From assembly GCF_900199725.1 (NCBI RefSeq), contig NZ_LT904904.1:1537483-1601482 (forward strand): DNA of 64,000 nucleotides, given 5' to 3'. A program made the position numbers and the translations under genes. Positions 19,964 to 29,822 of this stretch are shown here, one piece after another. Within the stretch, counting starts at the first letter, position 1, and the number at the start of each line of letters is the position of its first letter. The stretch is from Cytobacillus massiliigabonensis. Its GTDB lineage: Bacteria > Bacillota > Bacilli > Bacillales > Cytobacillaceae. Under the pieces are notes generated by a model that worked only from the letters and a program-made list of their open reading frames with translations, was not told the DNA's origin and did not search any database.

Positions 19964-21274
19964 ATGAACGAAACAAAATTTGAACGGTATGAATTGAAGC
20001 CATATATTATTGAAGCAGTGAAAAAGCTAGGCTTTTATGAGCCTACTGAAATACAAGAACGCTTGATCCCAACAATTCTCAAAGGAGAAAGTGCAATCGG
20101 CCAATCACAAACAGGAACGGGAAAAACACATGCGTATATTTTACCTATCCTGCAAAAGCTTGATCCTGAAAGAAATGAAGTTCAAGCGATTATTACGGCA
20201 CCTACACGGGAGCTTGCAAATCAAATCTATCAAGAAATTCTCAAAGTAACGGAGCATTGTTTAGAAGGTGAAGAAATAGCAGCTCGCTGCTATATCGGAG
20301 GAACGGACAAGCAGCGAACCATTGAAAAGTTAAAAAAGCAGCCGCATATCGTTGTTGGTACACCGGGAAGAATTAATGACCTTGTGAAGGAACAGGCTTT
20401 ATTTGTTCATAAAGCGACGATGCTTGTTGTTGACGAAGCAGATTTAATGCTGGATATGGGATTTCTTGAAGATGTGGATCAAATAGCTGGAAAAATGCCA
20501 GAGAGGCTGCAAATGCTTGTTTTTTCAGCGACCATTCCTGAGAAACTGAAACCATTCTTGAAAAAATATATGGAAAACCCAAAGTATATCCACGTGGAAC
20601 CCGGGCAAGCAACAGCAGCCAAAGTTGAACAATGGATTATGCCTTCAAAGCACAGAAATAAAGTAAACCTTGTTTACGAAGCCTTGTCTGCTTTTAACCC
20701 ATATTTAGCTATTGTTTTTACGAATACGAAGAAAAAAGCGGACGAGGTTGCCGATGCATTGATCGCAAAAGGATTAAAAGTGGGCAGAATTCATGGTGAT
20801 TTGAATCCGCGCGAACGTAAGAAAATGATGAAGCAGATTATCGATTTGGAATTCCAATATATAGTTGCGACTGACTTAGCAGCACGCGGTATCGATATCC
20901 AAGGAATAAGCCATGTCATTAATTATGAGCTTCCAACGGATTTAGATTTCTATATTCATCGTGTTGGACGAACTGCTCGTGCTGGATACTCAGGTATTGC
21001 CTTAACTATTTATGAAACTTCTGATGAAGACGCACTAAATCGCCTGGAAAAAATAGGAATTGAATTCCATCATGTAGATTTGCAAAAGGGCGAATGGACG
21101 AAGCTTGATGAGCGAAACAAACGCAAGAATCGTCAAAGAAAAACAGATGATATTGATAAAAAAGCGTCTTCGCTTGTCCAAAAGCCGAAAAAAGTCAAAC
21201 CAGGCTATAAAAAGAAGATGAAATGGGAAATGGATAAAATTAAAAAACGCGAAAGAAGAATAAAGAAAAAATAA
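19964..21274 (+). CDS. cshB: DEAD-box RNA helicase CshB
   Basis: 436 residues. Complete helicase core: QSQTGTGKT (motif I), PTRELANQ (Ia), VVDEADLMLD (II), FSATIP (III), ATDLAARGIDI (V) and HRVGRTARAG (VI), followed by a basic Lys/Arg-rich tail (last 60 residues) for RNA binding. CshB works in cold-shock RNA unwinding and mRNA/ribosome metabolism. Same location as B. subtilis yqfR. Confidence 0.95.
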   Translation: MNETKFERYELKPYIIEAVKKLGFYEPTEIQERLIPTILKGESAIGQSQTGTGKTHAYILPILQKLDPERNEVQAIITAPTRELANQIYQEILKVTEHCLEGEEIAARCYIGGTDKQRTIEKLKKQPHIVVGTPGRINDLVKEQALFVHKATMLVVDEADLMLDMGFLEDVDQIAGKMPERLQMLVFSATIPEKLKPFLKKYMENPKYIHVEPGQATAAKVEQWIMPSKHRNKVNLVYEALSAFNPYLAIVFTNTKKKADEVADALIAKGLKVGRIHGDLNPRERKKMMKQIIDLEFQYIVATDLAARGIDIQGISHVINYELPTDLDFYIHRVGRTARAGYSGIALTIYETSDEDALNRLEKIGIEFHHVDLQKGEWTKLDERNKRKNRQRKTDDIDKKASSLVQKPKKVKPGYKKKMKWEMDKIKKRERRIKKK

Positions 21275-21298
21275 ACGTTTGGGGAGAGGGAAGAAAAG

Positions 21299-22192
21299 AT
21301 GTTAAAAATTGGTTCACATGTATCGATGAGTGGGAAAAAAATGCTTTTAGCTGCCAGTGAAGAGGCGGCATCATACGGATCCAATACATTTATGATCTAT
21401 ACGGGTGCTCCGCAAAACACAAGAAGAAAAAAAATAGAAGAATTAAACATTGAAGCAGGCTTGAAGCATATGGAGGAAAATGGGATAAGCGATATTGTTG
21501 TACATGCTCCATATATTATCAATATCGGGAATACAACAAATCCGAGTACCTTTGAGCTGGGTGTGAATTTCCTTCGTTCTGAAATCGATCGTACGGAAAG
21601 CATCGGTGCTAGACAAATTGTCCTCCATCCAGGTGCACATGTCGGTGCTGGTACAGAGGCTGGCATCAAAAAAATTGTCGAAGGCTTAAATGAAGTTTTA
21701 AAAGGAGACGAAAAGGTTCAAATCGCTCTTGAAACAATGGCAGGCAAAGGTTCTGAATGTGGAAAGTCATTTGAGGAACTAGCGATGATTATTGATGGAG
21801 TAAATTACAATGATCACTTATCGGTATGCTTTGATACTTGCCATACTCACGATGCTGGATACAATATCGTTGAGGATTTTGATGGAGTTTTAGAGCAATT
21901 CGACAAAATCATTGGCATTGATCGATTAAAGGTTCTTCATATTAATGACAGTAAAAACGAACGTGGAATGAGAAAAGACCGACATGAGAATATCGGATAT
22001 GGGCATATTGGCTTTAAAGCTTTGAATTATATTGTCCATCATCCACAGCTGATGAATGTGCCGAAAATACTTGAGACACCATACGTGGGAGAAGATAAAA
22101 ACAATAAAAAAGCACCATATAAACATGAAATTTCCATGCTTCGTGCCCAAGAATACAACGAAAATCTTCTAGATTTAATTATGCAAGGATAA
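21299..22192 (+). CDS. nfo: endonuclease IV (AP endonuclease)
   Basis: 297 residues, TIM-barrel metal-dependent AP endonuclease. The three PROSITE-like regions are visible: [24 protein letters not shown] and [14 protein letters not shown]. It incises abasic sites in base excision repair; in Bacillus it is important in spores. Starts 25 bases after cshB, so the two are probably cotranscribed. A strong terminator follows. Confidence 0.97.
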   Translation: MLKIGSHVSMSGKKMLLAASEEAASYGSNTFMIYTGAPQNTRRKKIEELNIEAGLKHMEENGISDIVVHAPYIINIGNTTNPSTFELGVNFLRSEIDRTESIGARQIVLHPGAHVGAGTEAGIKKIVEGLNEVLKGDEKVQIALETMAGKGSECGKSFEELAMIIDGVNYNDHLSVCFDTCHTHDAGYNIVEDFDGVLEQFDKIIGIDRLKVLHINDSKNERGMRKDRHENIGYGHIGFKALNYIVHHPQLMNVPKILETPYVGEDKNNKKAPYKHEISMLRAQEYNENLLDLIMQG

Positions 22193-22202
22193 TCGCTATT
22201 AA

Positions 22203-22240
22203 TGAAAAAGCTGTGAAATTTTCACAGCTTTTTTCATTGT
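22203..22240. terminator. bidirectional terminator between nfo and yqfT
   Basis: AAAAAGCTGTGAAA paired with TTTCACAGCTTTTT, with A/T tracts on both sides, between convergent genes. Confidence 0.9.
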
Positions 22241-22249
22241 AAGAGAAAA

Positions 22250-22504
22250 TTATTTAGTAAATTGAATAAATAGCTTATTTACTGCTCGAGCCGTTTCAGG
22301 TCCGGCAATTTTTGCAATTTCCTTTACTACTTTTGTACGCTCCTCATCATTAAATATATTTACTTGTTTTCCACGGAGATAAGCGGCTATTTTGTCAGCC
22401 TGCTGTTTTGTAATTATAATTTGAAATTGCTTCCCATATTTTAGTAGCTCATCACCAGTGATACTACCAATTTTATGATTAATGATGTTTTCAAAAATTT
22501 TCAT
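22250..22504 (-). CDS. yqfT: YqfT-like protein, DUF2624
   Basis: 84 residues with GGAGG upstream of ATG. Small, charged, helical (LLKYGKQFQIIITKQQADKIAAYL), no membrane segment. It matches the DUF2624 protein beside nfo in B. subtilis; function unknown. Confidence 0.85.
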   Translation of the reverse strand: MKIFENIINHKIGSITGDELLKYGKQFQIIITKQQADKIAAYLRGKQVNIFNDEERTKVVKEIAKIAGPETARAVNKLFIQFTK

Positions 22505-22596
22505 TCTCCATCACTCCTCCAATGTACTGTATGAGGAGAGAATGGAATTTGTTACAGTTTTTTTAAATGATAATAAAGAAAAACTTTGGAGTTAGA

Positions 22597-22680
22597 GAAT
22601 TGTTTAGCTTCGGCGGCTAGGAGCCGCAGCTAGAGTACGGTTTGTACGGCGATAATCAATGCGCTTGTGCATTTCATTAG
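22597..22680 (-). repeat. degenerate intergenic repeat
   Basis: Begins TTGTTTAGCTTCGG and ends ATGCGCTTGTGCATTTC, like minus-oriented family members, but the interior is short and contains a GGCGGCTAGGAGCCGC palindrome (a plus-type right end). Probably a decayed or recombined copy. Confidence 0.5.
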
Positions 22681-22698
22681 GAACTTGAATAGTTATTC

Positions 22699-22748
22699 TT
22701 TACAATTTTTTATCATTCCTGTATACTACTAAATCGTAATGATTCTTA
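22699..22748 (+). promoter_or_regulatory. znuC promoter with overlapping Zur box
   Basis: TTTACA (22699-22704), 17-base spacer, TATACT (22722-22727). Immediately downstream, over the transcription start, is AAATCGTAATGATT: the left half TCGTAAT of the Zur consensus (TCGTAAT-N-ATTACGA) is perfect at 22734-22740, the right half ATTCTTA matches 4 of 7. Zinc-loaded Zur would block transcription of znuCB and probably zur. Confidence 0.75.
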
Positions 22749-22795
22749 AATTCAAAGCTGCTATTTTTGCCGCAGCTGGATTTTTAGGTGATAAA

Positions 22796-23596
22796 ATGGA
22801 AAAACAACTAAATTCAATTATCGAAATCGAGGAAATATCCTACCGCTACGAAAAGGAGGATGTACTTGAAAATATTAACCTCTCCATACATGAGGGTGCA
22901 TTTCTAGGAATTGTAGGTCCAAATGGGTCAGGTAAATCAACTTTATTAAAACTGATTCTTGGGCTGCTCAAAACACAAAAAGGAGAGATCAGGCTTTTTG
23001 GCCAGGAGATTAGCCGATTCAAAGATTGGCATAAAATTGGTTTTGTCTCACAAAAGGCGAATTCCTTTAATACAGGATTCCCTGCAACGGTTTATGAAGT
23101 TGTTTCAAGCGGATTAACGAAAAAGCTTGGATTATTTAACTTTATGAAAAAAGAAGATCATATGAAGGTTACAGAAGCTATCAGCTCTGTTGGACTCCTT
23201 GCTTTTAAAAATCGTAATATAGGAGAGCTATCAGGAGGACAGCAACAGCGTGTTTTTATCGCTCGTGCGTTAGTCAGTGATCCAAAACTAATGATCCTTG
23301 ACGAGCCGACTGTTGGGGTGGATGCCCAAAATGTTCAATCCTTCTACGAGATGCTAGATGAGTTAAATAAAAAGCTAGGTATAACCCTATTATTAGTGAC
23401 CCATGATATCGGTACTATATCTGATAAAGTCACCCATGTTGCCTGTTTAAATAAACATTTGCATTTTCATGGGAAGACAGAGGAATTTGAACAGCAAAAA
23501 ATGAATGAAATGTCAGAGTTTTATGGTCATGATGTTCATATCCTCACACACGACCACGATCATCATCACCATCACCACGGAGGAAGAGAGCAATGA
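22796..23596 (+). CDS. znuC: zinc ABC transporter ATP-binding protein
   Basis: 266 residues from ATG 22796 (TTAGGTGAT upstream); an in-frame ATG at 22739 lies on the Zur box and lacks a ribosome-binding site. Walker A GPNGSGKSTLL, signature [16 protein letters not shown], Walker B LMILDEPTVGVD and H-loop VTHDIG are intact. The C-terminus carries a His-rich tail (DHDHHHHHHGG), as in many zinc importers. It overlaps znuB by 4 bases. No ZnuA-type binding protein is adjacent. Confidence 0.92.
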   Translation: MEKQLNSIIEIEEISYRYEKEDVLENINLSIHEGAFLGIVGPNGSGKSTLLKLILGLLKTQKGEIRLFGQEISRFKDWHKIGFVSQKANSFNTGFPATVYEVVSSGLTKKLGLFNFMKKEDHMKVTEAISSVGLLAFKNRNIGELSGGQQQRVFIARALVSDPKLMILDEPTVGVDAQNVQSFYEMLDELNKKLGITLLLVTHDIGTISDKVTHVACLNKHLHFHGKTEEFEQQKMNEMSEFYGHDVHILTHDHDHHHHHHGGREQ

Positions 23597-24435
23597 TTGC
23601 AGGTATATTACAATATGAGTTTTTACAAAATGCCTTTTTAACAGGGATTATCATCGGGATTATTGCTCCGTTAATCGGTGTATTTATTGTTGTCCGCAGA
23701 CTCTCCCTAATTGCTGATGCGTTAAGCCATGTTACACTTGCGGGAATTGCCGCAAGTCTTCTTCTTGAAAAGAAATTTATCGGATTAAGCGGCTTAAACC
23801 CATTATATATGGGGATGGTTTTTTCAGTAACAGGCTCTCTGTTTATCGAAAAGCTGCGGGCGGTTTATAAGCATTATCAAGAATTGGCTATTCCTATCAT
23901 TTTATCAGGAGGCATTGGATTAGGAGCAATTTTCATCTCTCTTGCCGATGGGTTTAATACTGATTTATTTAGTTATTTGTTTGGCAGTGTAAGTGCAGTC
24001 AGCCGTGCAGATTTATGGACGATCCTGCTGATTAGCATCTTTGTTATTGCAATGATTATTTTATTATATAAAGAATTATTTTTATTGTCTTTTGACGAAG
24101 AACATGCAAAAGCTTCTGGAATTGCAGCAAAAAGCATTCATTTTATTTTTATTGTTATGGTTGCTTTAGTTATTGCAGCATCCATGCGAATTGTCGGTAT
24201 CCTGCTTGTTTCATCATTAATGACCTTGCCTGTCGCTGCAAGCATTCGAATCGCCAAAGGATTTAAACAAACCATACTTTATTCCGTTCTTTTTGGTGAA
24301 ACATCTGTTTTAGGGGGACTCATGCTTTCCTATTATTTAGATTTGGCACCAGGGGGAACGATTGTCATGATCGCAGTTCTCATTTTGATCCTTACCATTT
24401 TAATAAAAAAAATCACAGTGAAGGCAGCCGCGTAG
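23593..24435 (+). CDS. znuB: zinc ABC transporter permease
   Basis: 280 residues with seven to eight hydrophobic segments and the ABC-3 family signature RLSLIADALSHVTLAGIA. It forms the membrane channel fed by ZnuC. The substrate (zinc rather than manganese) is inferred from the Zur box and the adjacent zur gene. Confidence 0.93.
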   Translation: MIAGILQYEFLQNAFLTGIIIGIIAPLIGVFIVVRRLSLIADALSHVTLAGIAASLLLEKKFIGLSGLNPLYMGMVFSVTGSLFIEKLRAVYKHYQELAIPIILSGGIGLGAIFISLADGFNTDLFSYLFGSVSAVSRADLWTILLISIFVIAMIILLYKELFLLSFDEEHAKASGIAAKSIHFIFIVMVALVIAASMRIVGILLVSSLMTLPVAASIRIAKGFKQTILYSVLFGETSVLGGLMLSYYLDLAPGGTIVMIAVLILILTILIKKITVKAAA

Positions 24436-24475
24436 GCTTCAAATGTGTAAATAGAATTATTAGAGGTGAATGAAA

Positions 24476-24910
24476 GTGGATGTGAATGAAGCGTTACAGC
24501 TTTTGAAGGAAAAGGGCTATAAGCATACAGGGAAACGAGAAGAAATGCTTGAACTTTTTGCGAAAAGCAATAAATATTTAACCGCGAGAGATGTGCTTGC
24601 TTGGATGAAGGATGATTACCCAGGTCTAAGTTTTGATACGATTTACAGGAATTTATCTTTATTTGTGGATCTTGGTATTTTTGAAATGACTGAGTTGTCT
24701 GGGGAAAAGCATTTTCGTTACACATGTAAACATGATCATCACCACCATCATTTTATTTGTTTAGATTGCGGAAAAACGAAGGAAATCAATACATGTCCAA
24801 TGAAAGAAGTACAGGATAACCTTAGAGGCTATAATATTTCAGGTCATAAATTTGAAATTTATGGAAAATGCCCTGATTGCTTCGAACAAGCGGATGCTGC
24901 ATATAGCTAA
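24476..24910 (+). CDS. zur: zinc uptake regulator Zur (Fur family)
   Basis: 144 residues from GTG 24476, chosen because [10 protein letters not shown] aligns with the B. subtilis N-terminus and AGAGGTGA is correctly spaced; ATG 24470 is too close to it. A winged helix ([12 protein letters not shown]) is followed by a His-rich metal region ([16 protein letters not shown]) and a second CxxC (CPDC) for the structural zinc. It should repress znuCB and other zinc genes. Confidence 0.95.
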   Translation: MDVNEALQLLKEKGYKHTGKREEMLELFAKSNKYLTARDVLAWMKDDYPGLSFDTIYRNLSLFVDLGIFEMTELSGEKHFRYTCKHDHHHHHFICLDCGKTKEINTCPMKEVQDNLRGYNISGHKFEIYGKCPDCFEQADAAYS

Positions 24911-24913
24911 ATT

Positions 24914-24938
24914 AAAAAAACGGCATAGCCGTTTTTTT
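24914..24938. terminator. bidirectional terminator between zur and yqfW
   Basis: AAAAAAACGGC/GCCGTTTTTTT with a 3-base loop; symmetric A and T tracts. Confidence 0.9.
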
Positions 24939-25506
24939 ATTGCTGTTTTAACCAGTTGTCAACCCACTCGCTTGCCTCAGACCATGTATTTACCCTGATT
25001 ACCCCATCTGGAATAGGCTCACGATTGTAAGGTGTATCAAATAGGATAACAGGAATGTGACATTCCTCGTGAAGCATAACTGCATTGTCGTGCTTGTCCT
25101 CAAAGAAAATATCTACTTGATAGTTTTTTGCAGCTTCTATTTTATTATGTGTGCCCAGTAAGTCGATATGATTGAAATGCAGTGCATTTTTTAAAAACCA
25201 TTCCTTTGTTATTTCAAGAAGGTGAGGACCGCGTGCACTAATAAAAAATAATTCATGGGCAGTTTCCCACTTCTTTAAAACTTCCTTTGCACCTTTCGCA
25301 AGGGGGGATTCTGCATAAATCATGGGCTCACTTTTCAAAAACCAGTCAGCAAACTCTTCTTCAGTACGGTCGACAACATGTGTTAAATCATATTCCTTCA
25401 CATCATCTAACGTAATATTCACTTTAAAATCTTTATTTATATATGGAATGATGGAAGCTGGACATGTGACCGTTCCATCAATATCGATTCCAAATCGTTT
25501 CTTCAT
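24937..25506 (-). CDS. yqfW: HAD-family 5' nucleotidase-like protein YqfW
   Basis: 189 residues. The HAD motif I FGIDIDGT gives Asp8 nucleophile and Asp10; motif II SARG and a C-terminal FFEDKHDN complete the site. It resembles the 5'(3')-deoxyribonucleotidase branch (NT5C-like). Cytoplasmic; physiological substrate unknown. Position matches B. subtilis yqfW next to zur. Confidence 0.88.
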   Translation of the reverse strand: MKKRFGIDIDGTVTCPASIIPYINKDFKVNITLDDVKEYDLTHVVDRTEEEFADWFLKSEPMIYAESPLAKGAKEVLKKWETAHELFFISARGPHLLEITKEWFLKNALHFNHIDLLGTHNKIEAAKNYQVDIFFEDKHDNAVMLHEECHIPVILFDTPYNREPIPDGVIRVNTWSEASEWVDNWLKQQ

Positions 25507-25725
25507 TTGAAACGCCCCTTTAAAATATTGTCACTTTTATCTTATCGCAGTTGAATGATTCGGTCGAGAATGGAATGTAAATCATTAGAAATTTCCTGCT
25601 GAAGTGTTAAAGATTAACAACAATAATATAGTCCTTTATGTAAACAATAATAATGCTCCAAAAAAGATTGCGAGGCAAGTAGGGAATCTAAATGATTCCA
25701 CTAATGAAAGCGAGGGATCAAGTAA

Positions 25726-26103
25726 ATGGCAGATCAAGACCGCGATTATGAGGATTACGATCTTCGGCATAGCGAGCAAATTGGAGATAAAGACCAATAT
25801 GGAACTGCAGATTTCACGGAAGAAACCTCAGCTGAACTCGCTGCACCGATTTCCTATGATAGACGCATAAGCAGAACGGATGAGCGGGAAAGGGAGTCTG
25901 TAACAGCAGGAAGAGGCGTGGGAATTGCTGCTCTTGCACTTTCTATTCTATCCTTATTCGTGTTGCCAATCCTGTTTGGAGCTACAGGCATTGTGCTCGG
26001 ATTTGTCGCCAGAAGAAGAGGTGCTACTGCCCTTGGAAGCTGGGCGATCGGAATTGGTGTTGTATCCATTATTGTAGGGATGTTTATTCTGCCGTTTTTT
26101 TAA
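25726..26103 (+). CDS. yqfX: YqfX-like membrane protein, DUF4190-type
   Basis: 125 residues. An acidic soluble N-terminus (about 65 residues, MADQDRDYEDYDL) precedes two hydrophobic helices linked by a basic turn ARRRGATALG, the common DUF4190 hairpin. Function unknown. GAGGGATC precedes the ATG. The position agrees with B. subtilis. Confidence 0.85.
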   Translation: MADQDRDYEDYDLRHSEQIGDKDQYGTADFTEETSAELAAPISYDRRISRTDERERESVTAGRGVGIAALALSILSLFVLPILFGATGIVLGFVARRRGATALGSWAIGIGVVSIIVGMFILPFF

Positions 26104-26114
26104 AACGGAGAAAA

Positions 26115-26142
26115 ATAGAGCCTGGCATTAATGCCAGGCTCT
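26115..26142 (+). terminator. hairpin after yqfX
   Basis: AGAGCCTGGCAT is followed directly by ATGCCAGGCTCT around a short TA centre; only a weak T-rich tail, so termination is probable but not certain. Confidence 0.6.
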
Positions 26143-26210
26143 ACTCCTTATAATGTTAAGGAAATTATATAATCGGATGTTGTGGATAACTTTGTGACGA
26201 GTTGGTCTGC

Positions 26211-26335
26211 ATCCAGCTCCAGCGCCTACCCCCTCGAGGACACAAGCCAAGCCTCACTAAAAAGGTAAAGAGCACCTTTTTAGTGAGACTCGTCTTGTGC
26301 TTGTCGGGGGTGATCAAGGCGCTTACGCATTTGTC
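26211..26335 (-). repeat. type A hairpin repeat abutting the ispG stop
   Basis: On the minus strand it begins at the last base of ispG and runs away from it. Arms: GCGCCT/AGGCGC, ACCCCC/GGGGGT, CACAAG/CTTGTG and a long apical hairpin CTCACTAAAAAGGT/ACCTTTTTAGTGAG. The middle arm sequence is unlike the other copies but still paired. It may act as the ispG 3' end. Confidence 0.88.
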
Positions 26336-27454
26336 TTAGTTTACACTTTCTGCTTTTTTCTTTTCTTCTTCTTGCTTCGCAAAGTATTCTTCAGCAATCT
26401 TATCAATTTCAATTTTTAATTCTTCAACCATTGTTGCTTCAGGTACTTTACGAACAATTTCTCCTTTGCGGAACAGAAGTCCTTCACCGCGTGCACCAGC
26501 AATTCCAATATCAGCTTCACGTGCTTCACCTGGTCCATTTACTGCACAGCCCAGTACGGCTACTTTAATTGGAGCTTTAATTTTTTGGATATATTCTTCT
26601 ACTTCATTGGCGATGCTAATTAAGTCAATTTCTATTCTGCCGCATGTCGGACAGGAAATTAATGTTGCTGCATTGGAAGATAAGCCAAATACTTTAAGTA
26701 ATTCCCGAGCCACTTTAACCTCTTCTACAGGGTCCGCACTTAACGAAATTCTTAATGTATTTCCAATACCCTTATGAAGAATAGCACCTAAACCAGCTGC
26801 ACTTTTAACTGTACCTGCAAATAACGTACCCGATTCAGTAATACCTAAGTGTAATGGGTAATCAAAAGCTTTTGCTGCTTTTTCGTAAGCTTCAATGGCT
26901 AAATTAACATCAGAAGCTTTCATCGATACGATAATATCATGAAAATCAAGATCTTCTAGGATTTTAATATGATGCAATGCACTTTCAACCATTCCATCAG
27001 CAGTAGGATATCCATATTTCTCTAGAATGCGTTTTTCAAGTGATCCCGCATTTACACCAATTCGAATAGGAATCCCCTTTGCTTTTGCAGCTTTAACGAC
27101 TGCTTCCACTTTTTCACGTTTCCCGATATTCCCTGGATTAATCCTGATTTTATCTGCTCCGCCTTCAATCGCTTTAAGAGCAAGCTTATAATCAAAATGG
27201 ATATCGACAACTAATGGAATATTGATTTGTTTCTTTATATCTGCAATGGCATTTGCTGCACGTTCATCCGGACAAGCAACGCGGACAATTTGACAGCCTG
27301 CTTCCTCTAAACGCTTAATTTCAGCAACTGTTGCCTCAACGTCATGTGTTTTGGTTGTTGTCATGCTTTGGATGAACAGCTCATTGCTGCCGCCAATTGT
27401 TAATGGTCCCACTTTAACTGGACGTGTTTTTGTACGATGTATCATTTCAGTCAA
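26336..27454 (-). CDS. ispG: 4-hydroxy-3-methylbut-2-en-1-yl diphosphate synthase (flavodoxin)
   Basis: 372 residues. IspG converts MEcPP to HMBPP in the MEP pathway with a [4Fe-4S] cluster; the cysteines lie in CPTCGR and [10 protein letters not shown]. The N-terminal TIM barrel has IQSMTTT and [12 protein letters not shown]. The product is the substrate of IspH, also in this window. Stop directly adjoins a repeat. Confidence 0.97.
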   Translation of the reverse strand: MTEMIHRTKTRPVKVGPLTIGGSNELFIQSMTTTKTHDVEATVAEIKRLEEAGCQIVRVACPDERAANAIADIKKQINIPLVVDIHFDYKLALKAIEGGADKIRINPGNIGKREKVEAVVKAAKAKGIPIRIGVNAGSLEKRILEKYGYPTADGMVESALHHIKILEDLDFHDIIVSMKASDVNLAIEAYEKAAKAFDYPLHLGITESGTLFAGTVKSAAGLGAILHKGIGNTLRISLSADPVEEVKVARELLKVFGLSSNAATLISCPTCGRIEIDLISIANEVEEYIQKIKAPIKVAVLGCAVNGPGEAREADIGIAGARGEGLLFRKGEIVRKVPEATMVEELKIEIDKIAEEYFAKQEEEKKKAESVN

Positions 27455-27569
27455 TGGAGATTCGCTCCTTTTATTTACAGTTAATTATTTTATACAATAC
27501 ACTTTCATATTGTATCAATGAATCAATTGAATTGACAAGAATGATGGTTTATCCAATAAAGGGAACTTT

Positions 27570-27893
27570 TTAGTTTTTGCTGTCATATACAGGAAACTTG
27601 TAAGTTTCTCCATATTTAAGTTCCTCAGGCTTTAATCCATTATTCAAATTTGAAAAGTCAGTGATTACATCTGTGATACTGACTGGTAGGGGACCATTCA
27701 AGTTTTGTTCAATAATGGAAAGGACCGTTTCCCCTGGATTAACTTTCTTTTCGAAAAAGGATTCAGTTGTATTCGTCATGGAGGCTGCCTCGATGGTTTG
27801 TTCCTTATCTGCAGGCAAAGTTCCTTTGCTTAAATCGTAATAAATAACAAAGATCGTTAGTGCTGCTAATAGCAGTGCGATTAATCGTTTCAT
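27570..27893 (-). CDS. yqfZ: YqfZ-like secreted LysM-type protein
   Basis: 107 residues from the minus-strand ATG at 27893 (CCGGAGGTTTGG upstream); the frame to 27926 lacks a ribosome-binding site. One N-terminal hydrophobic helix (signal or anchor, about 4-20) and a C-terminal LysM-like segment beginning NPGETVLSIIEQ and ending YGETYKFPVY. Probably extracytoplasmic and wall-associated; function unknown. Confidence 0.82.
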   Translation of the reverse strand: MKRLIALLLAALTIFVIYYDLSKGTLPADKEQTIEAASMTNTTESFFEKKVNPGETVLSIIEQNLNGPLPVSITDVITDFSNLNNGLKPEELKYGETYKFPVYDSKN

Positions 27894-28106
27894 ATAGGCC
27901 AAACCTCCGGAATAATTAGCTTGCATATCCCATATGTATGCTTGTCCTATAAAGAGTAGAACAAAAGATTCACATTTAAAATTGTAATCAAGTTTACGAA
28001 AATCTTACCATTCATTTACATTTCCTTAATATTCCTTTGACATAATGTAGGTAGAAAGTCGGTACAAGTGCATGGTTAATGAGATGGGAAAGGTAGGAAT
28101 CATATC

Positions 28107-29774
28107 TTGCTGAGGAAATTATCACTGCAAACTAAATTATTAGTTATGATATTAGGCTTGCTGCTGCTGACGGTTTCAGCTGTTGCTTATATTTCATACG
28201 GAAAATCTAAGGATACGACAATAAAATTAATGGAACAAAGGCTAAATAAAGAGGCTGCTGGCATTTATGATATTGCTCAAAATGTCATGCTTATTTATGT
28301 AGGTCAAGAGGAAAAATTCAATAAAAAAATGAATCAGGTCATTAAAAGCCAGGATGCAGATCTGGCACAGGATGGGTTTAAAGGGGCATATTATATAGTA
28401 AATGAAAAAGGAGCGGCACCTTTTCAAATTAGTAAGAATTCGAAGATTCGTTTTACTGAGGGATTGCTTGAGAAAATTAGAAAAAAGGAAAACGGTTTAA
28501 TCCATCAGAATATAGATGGACAGCTTTATACACTGTCTTTTCGTTCAATTCAAGAATTAAAGGGGATTTATGTTATCGCTATTCCTCAAAAACAATACTT
28601 ACATGATATAAATGAAATGTCAAAGTACATATTTATTGTTTCATTCATTAGTCTTATTTTAACATCTGCCATTCTCATTATAATGGTTCGTAGTTTGACC
28701 AATCCTTTGATTAAGTTAAGAGAGGTTATGAAAGAAGCAAGGAATGGGAATTTAGATGTTCAAATTGAAACCAATTCATCCACACCTGAAATTACTTCTC
28801 TTGTGAAGAGCTTTAATGCAATGATTGGTCAAATGAATACACTGCTATATAAAATTTCAATGACGACAAAGGATTTATCCAGAACTGGGAAGGAACTGAG
28901 AAACAGTTCTGGACAAGTGCTGGAAGAAAATGAACAGTTAATGGATGCAATCCAAGTAGTAAAAATAGGGGCAGAACAAACAGCAATAAGCTCTGAAGAG
29001 AGTATTCAAATGTTTCAAGAAATGAACAGATCTCTAAGTAACATTTTTGAACAGATGAAAGCTGTGATGGAAAAAGTACTGACAATGAACCATTCAGCCT
29101 TTGAGGGTGAAAAGTATGTTGGGAAACTAATTGCTGCATATAATCGCCTTGAAATGGAGTTTAAAGATGTAGCCTCTTCTGTACATGCTGTCAAAGACCA
29201 TTCAGAATCAATTGCAAATGTGGTTGCGATTATTCAGCAAATTGCGGAGCAAACGAAGCTTTTGGCTTTAAATGCAGCAATTGAAGCAGCAAGGGCAGGA
29301 GAATCGGGAAAAGGCTTTGCAGTTGTTGCAAATGAAGTAAAAAAGTTAGCTGAACAATCGTCTTTAGCAGCGAGTGAAATAAAGAATACGATTGGGGAAA
29401 TGGAATCAATTTCGGTTAGAGCATCCAATGAATTTGCTGGAATGATGAATAACTTCCAATCACATGTTAAAACAGCATCTGCCAGCAAAGAATCTTTTGA
29501 TCAACTAATGCTTGAAATTGAAATGGTTAGCAAGATGATTGAAAAGGCACAAGGGGAGTTAATTGGCTTAAATCTCCTGCTGCCGAGGATTGAGTCGGCT
29601 ACAGAGAATTATGTTTCTGTTTCCCAAGAAACGCTGGCAAGTACAGAGGAGATGATGGAAGCATCAGAAAGGCAAATCAATAAGATGAAAAAAAGTCATG
29701 AGGCTGGAGAAAGGCTGACTGAATTATCTCAATCGCTTGCCGTGTTAAATGCCGAATTCCAATACACAAAATAA
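28107..29774 (+). CDS. methyl-accepting chemotaxis protein
   Basis: 555 residues from TTG 28107 (GGAAAGGTAGGAAT upstream). TM1 about 12-28, an extracellular sensor of about 140 residues (single-Cache-like), TM2 about 172-192, a HAMP domain, then the long signalling coiled coil with the hairpin tip [19 protein letters not shown]. It would signal to CheA/CheW. No ligand can be named. I do not recall this gene here in B. subtilis, so it may be a local insertion. Confidence 0.93.
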   Translation: MLRKLSLQTKLLVMILGLLLLTVSAVAYISYGKSKDTTIKLMEQRLNKEAAGIYDIAQNVMLIYVGQEEKFNKKMNQVIKSQDADLAQDGFKGAYYIVNEKGAAPFQISKNSKIRFTEGLLEKIRKKENGLIHQNIDGQLYTLSFRSIQELKGIYVIAIPQKQYLHDINEMSKYIFIVSFISLILTSAILIIMVRSLTNPLIKLREVMKEARNGNLDVQIETNSSTPEITSLVKSFNAMIGQMNTLLYKISMTTKDLSRTGKELRNSSGQVLEENEQLMDAIQVVKIGAEQTAISSEESIQMFQEMNRSLSNIFEQMKAVMEKVLTMNHSAFEGEKYVGKLIAAYNRLEMEFKDVASSVHAVKDHSESIANVVAIIQQIAEQTKLLALNAAIEAARAGESGKGFAVVANEVKKLAEQSSLAASEIKNTIGEMESISVRASNEFAGMMNNFQSHVKTASASKESFDQLMLEIEMVSKMIEKAQGELIGLNLLLPRIESATENYVSVSQETLASTEEMMEASERQINKMKKSHEAGERLTELSQSLAVLNAEFQYTK

Positions 29775-29784
29775 AGAGTATACA

Positions 29785-29822
29785 TAAAAAAACGCGCAAA
29801 TTTGCGCGTTTTATTTTTTCTC
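29785..29822. terminator. bidirectional terminator between the chemoreceptor and yqgB
   Basis: AAAACGCGCAAATTTGCGCGTTTT is a strong palindrome flanked by A and T tracts; it overlaps the yqgB stop. Confidence 0.9.

Noticed and set aside
23560-23582. His6-type stretch at the end of znuC as a vector tag artefact
   Set aside because: It is embedded in a natural His/Asp-rich tail (DHDHHHHHHGG) typical of zinc transporters, and the sequence continues directly into znuB.
25604-25870. 88-codon plus-strand frame before yqfX
   Set aside because: Overlaps yqfX in another frame and is Asn-rich from AT-rich sequence; yqfX has the good ribosome-binding site and family match.
26182-26192. DnaA box (TGTGGATAA) as a sign of an origin
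   Set aside because: Only one perfect copy; the neighbour at 38437 is TATGGATAA. There is no cluster, no dnaA/dnaN and no AT-rich unwinding element. The shared GGATAACTTTG is better seen as flank of the repeats.
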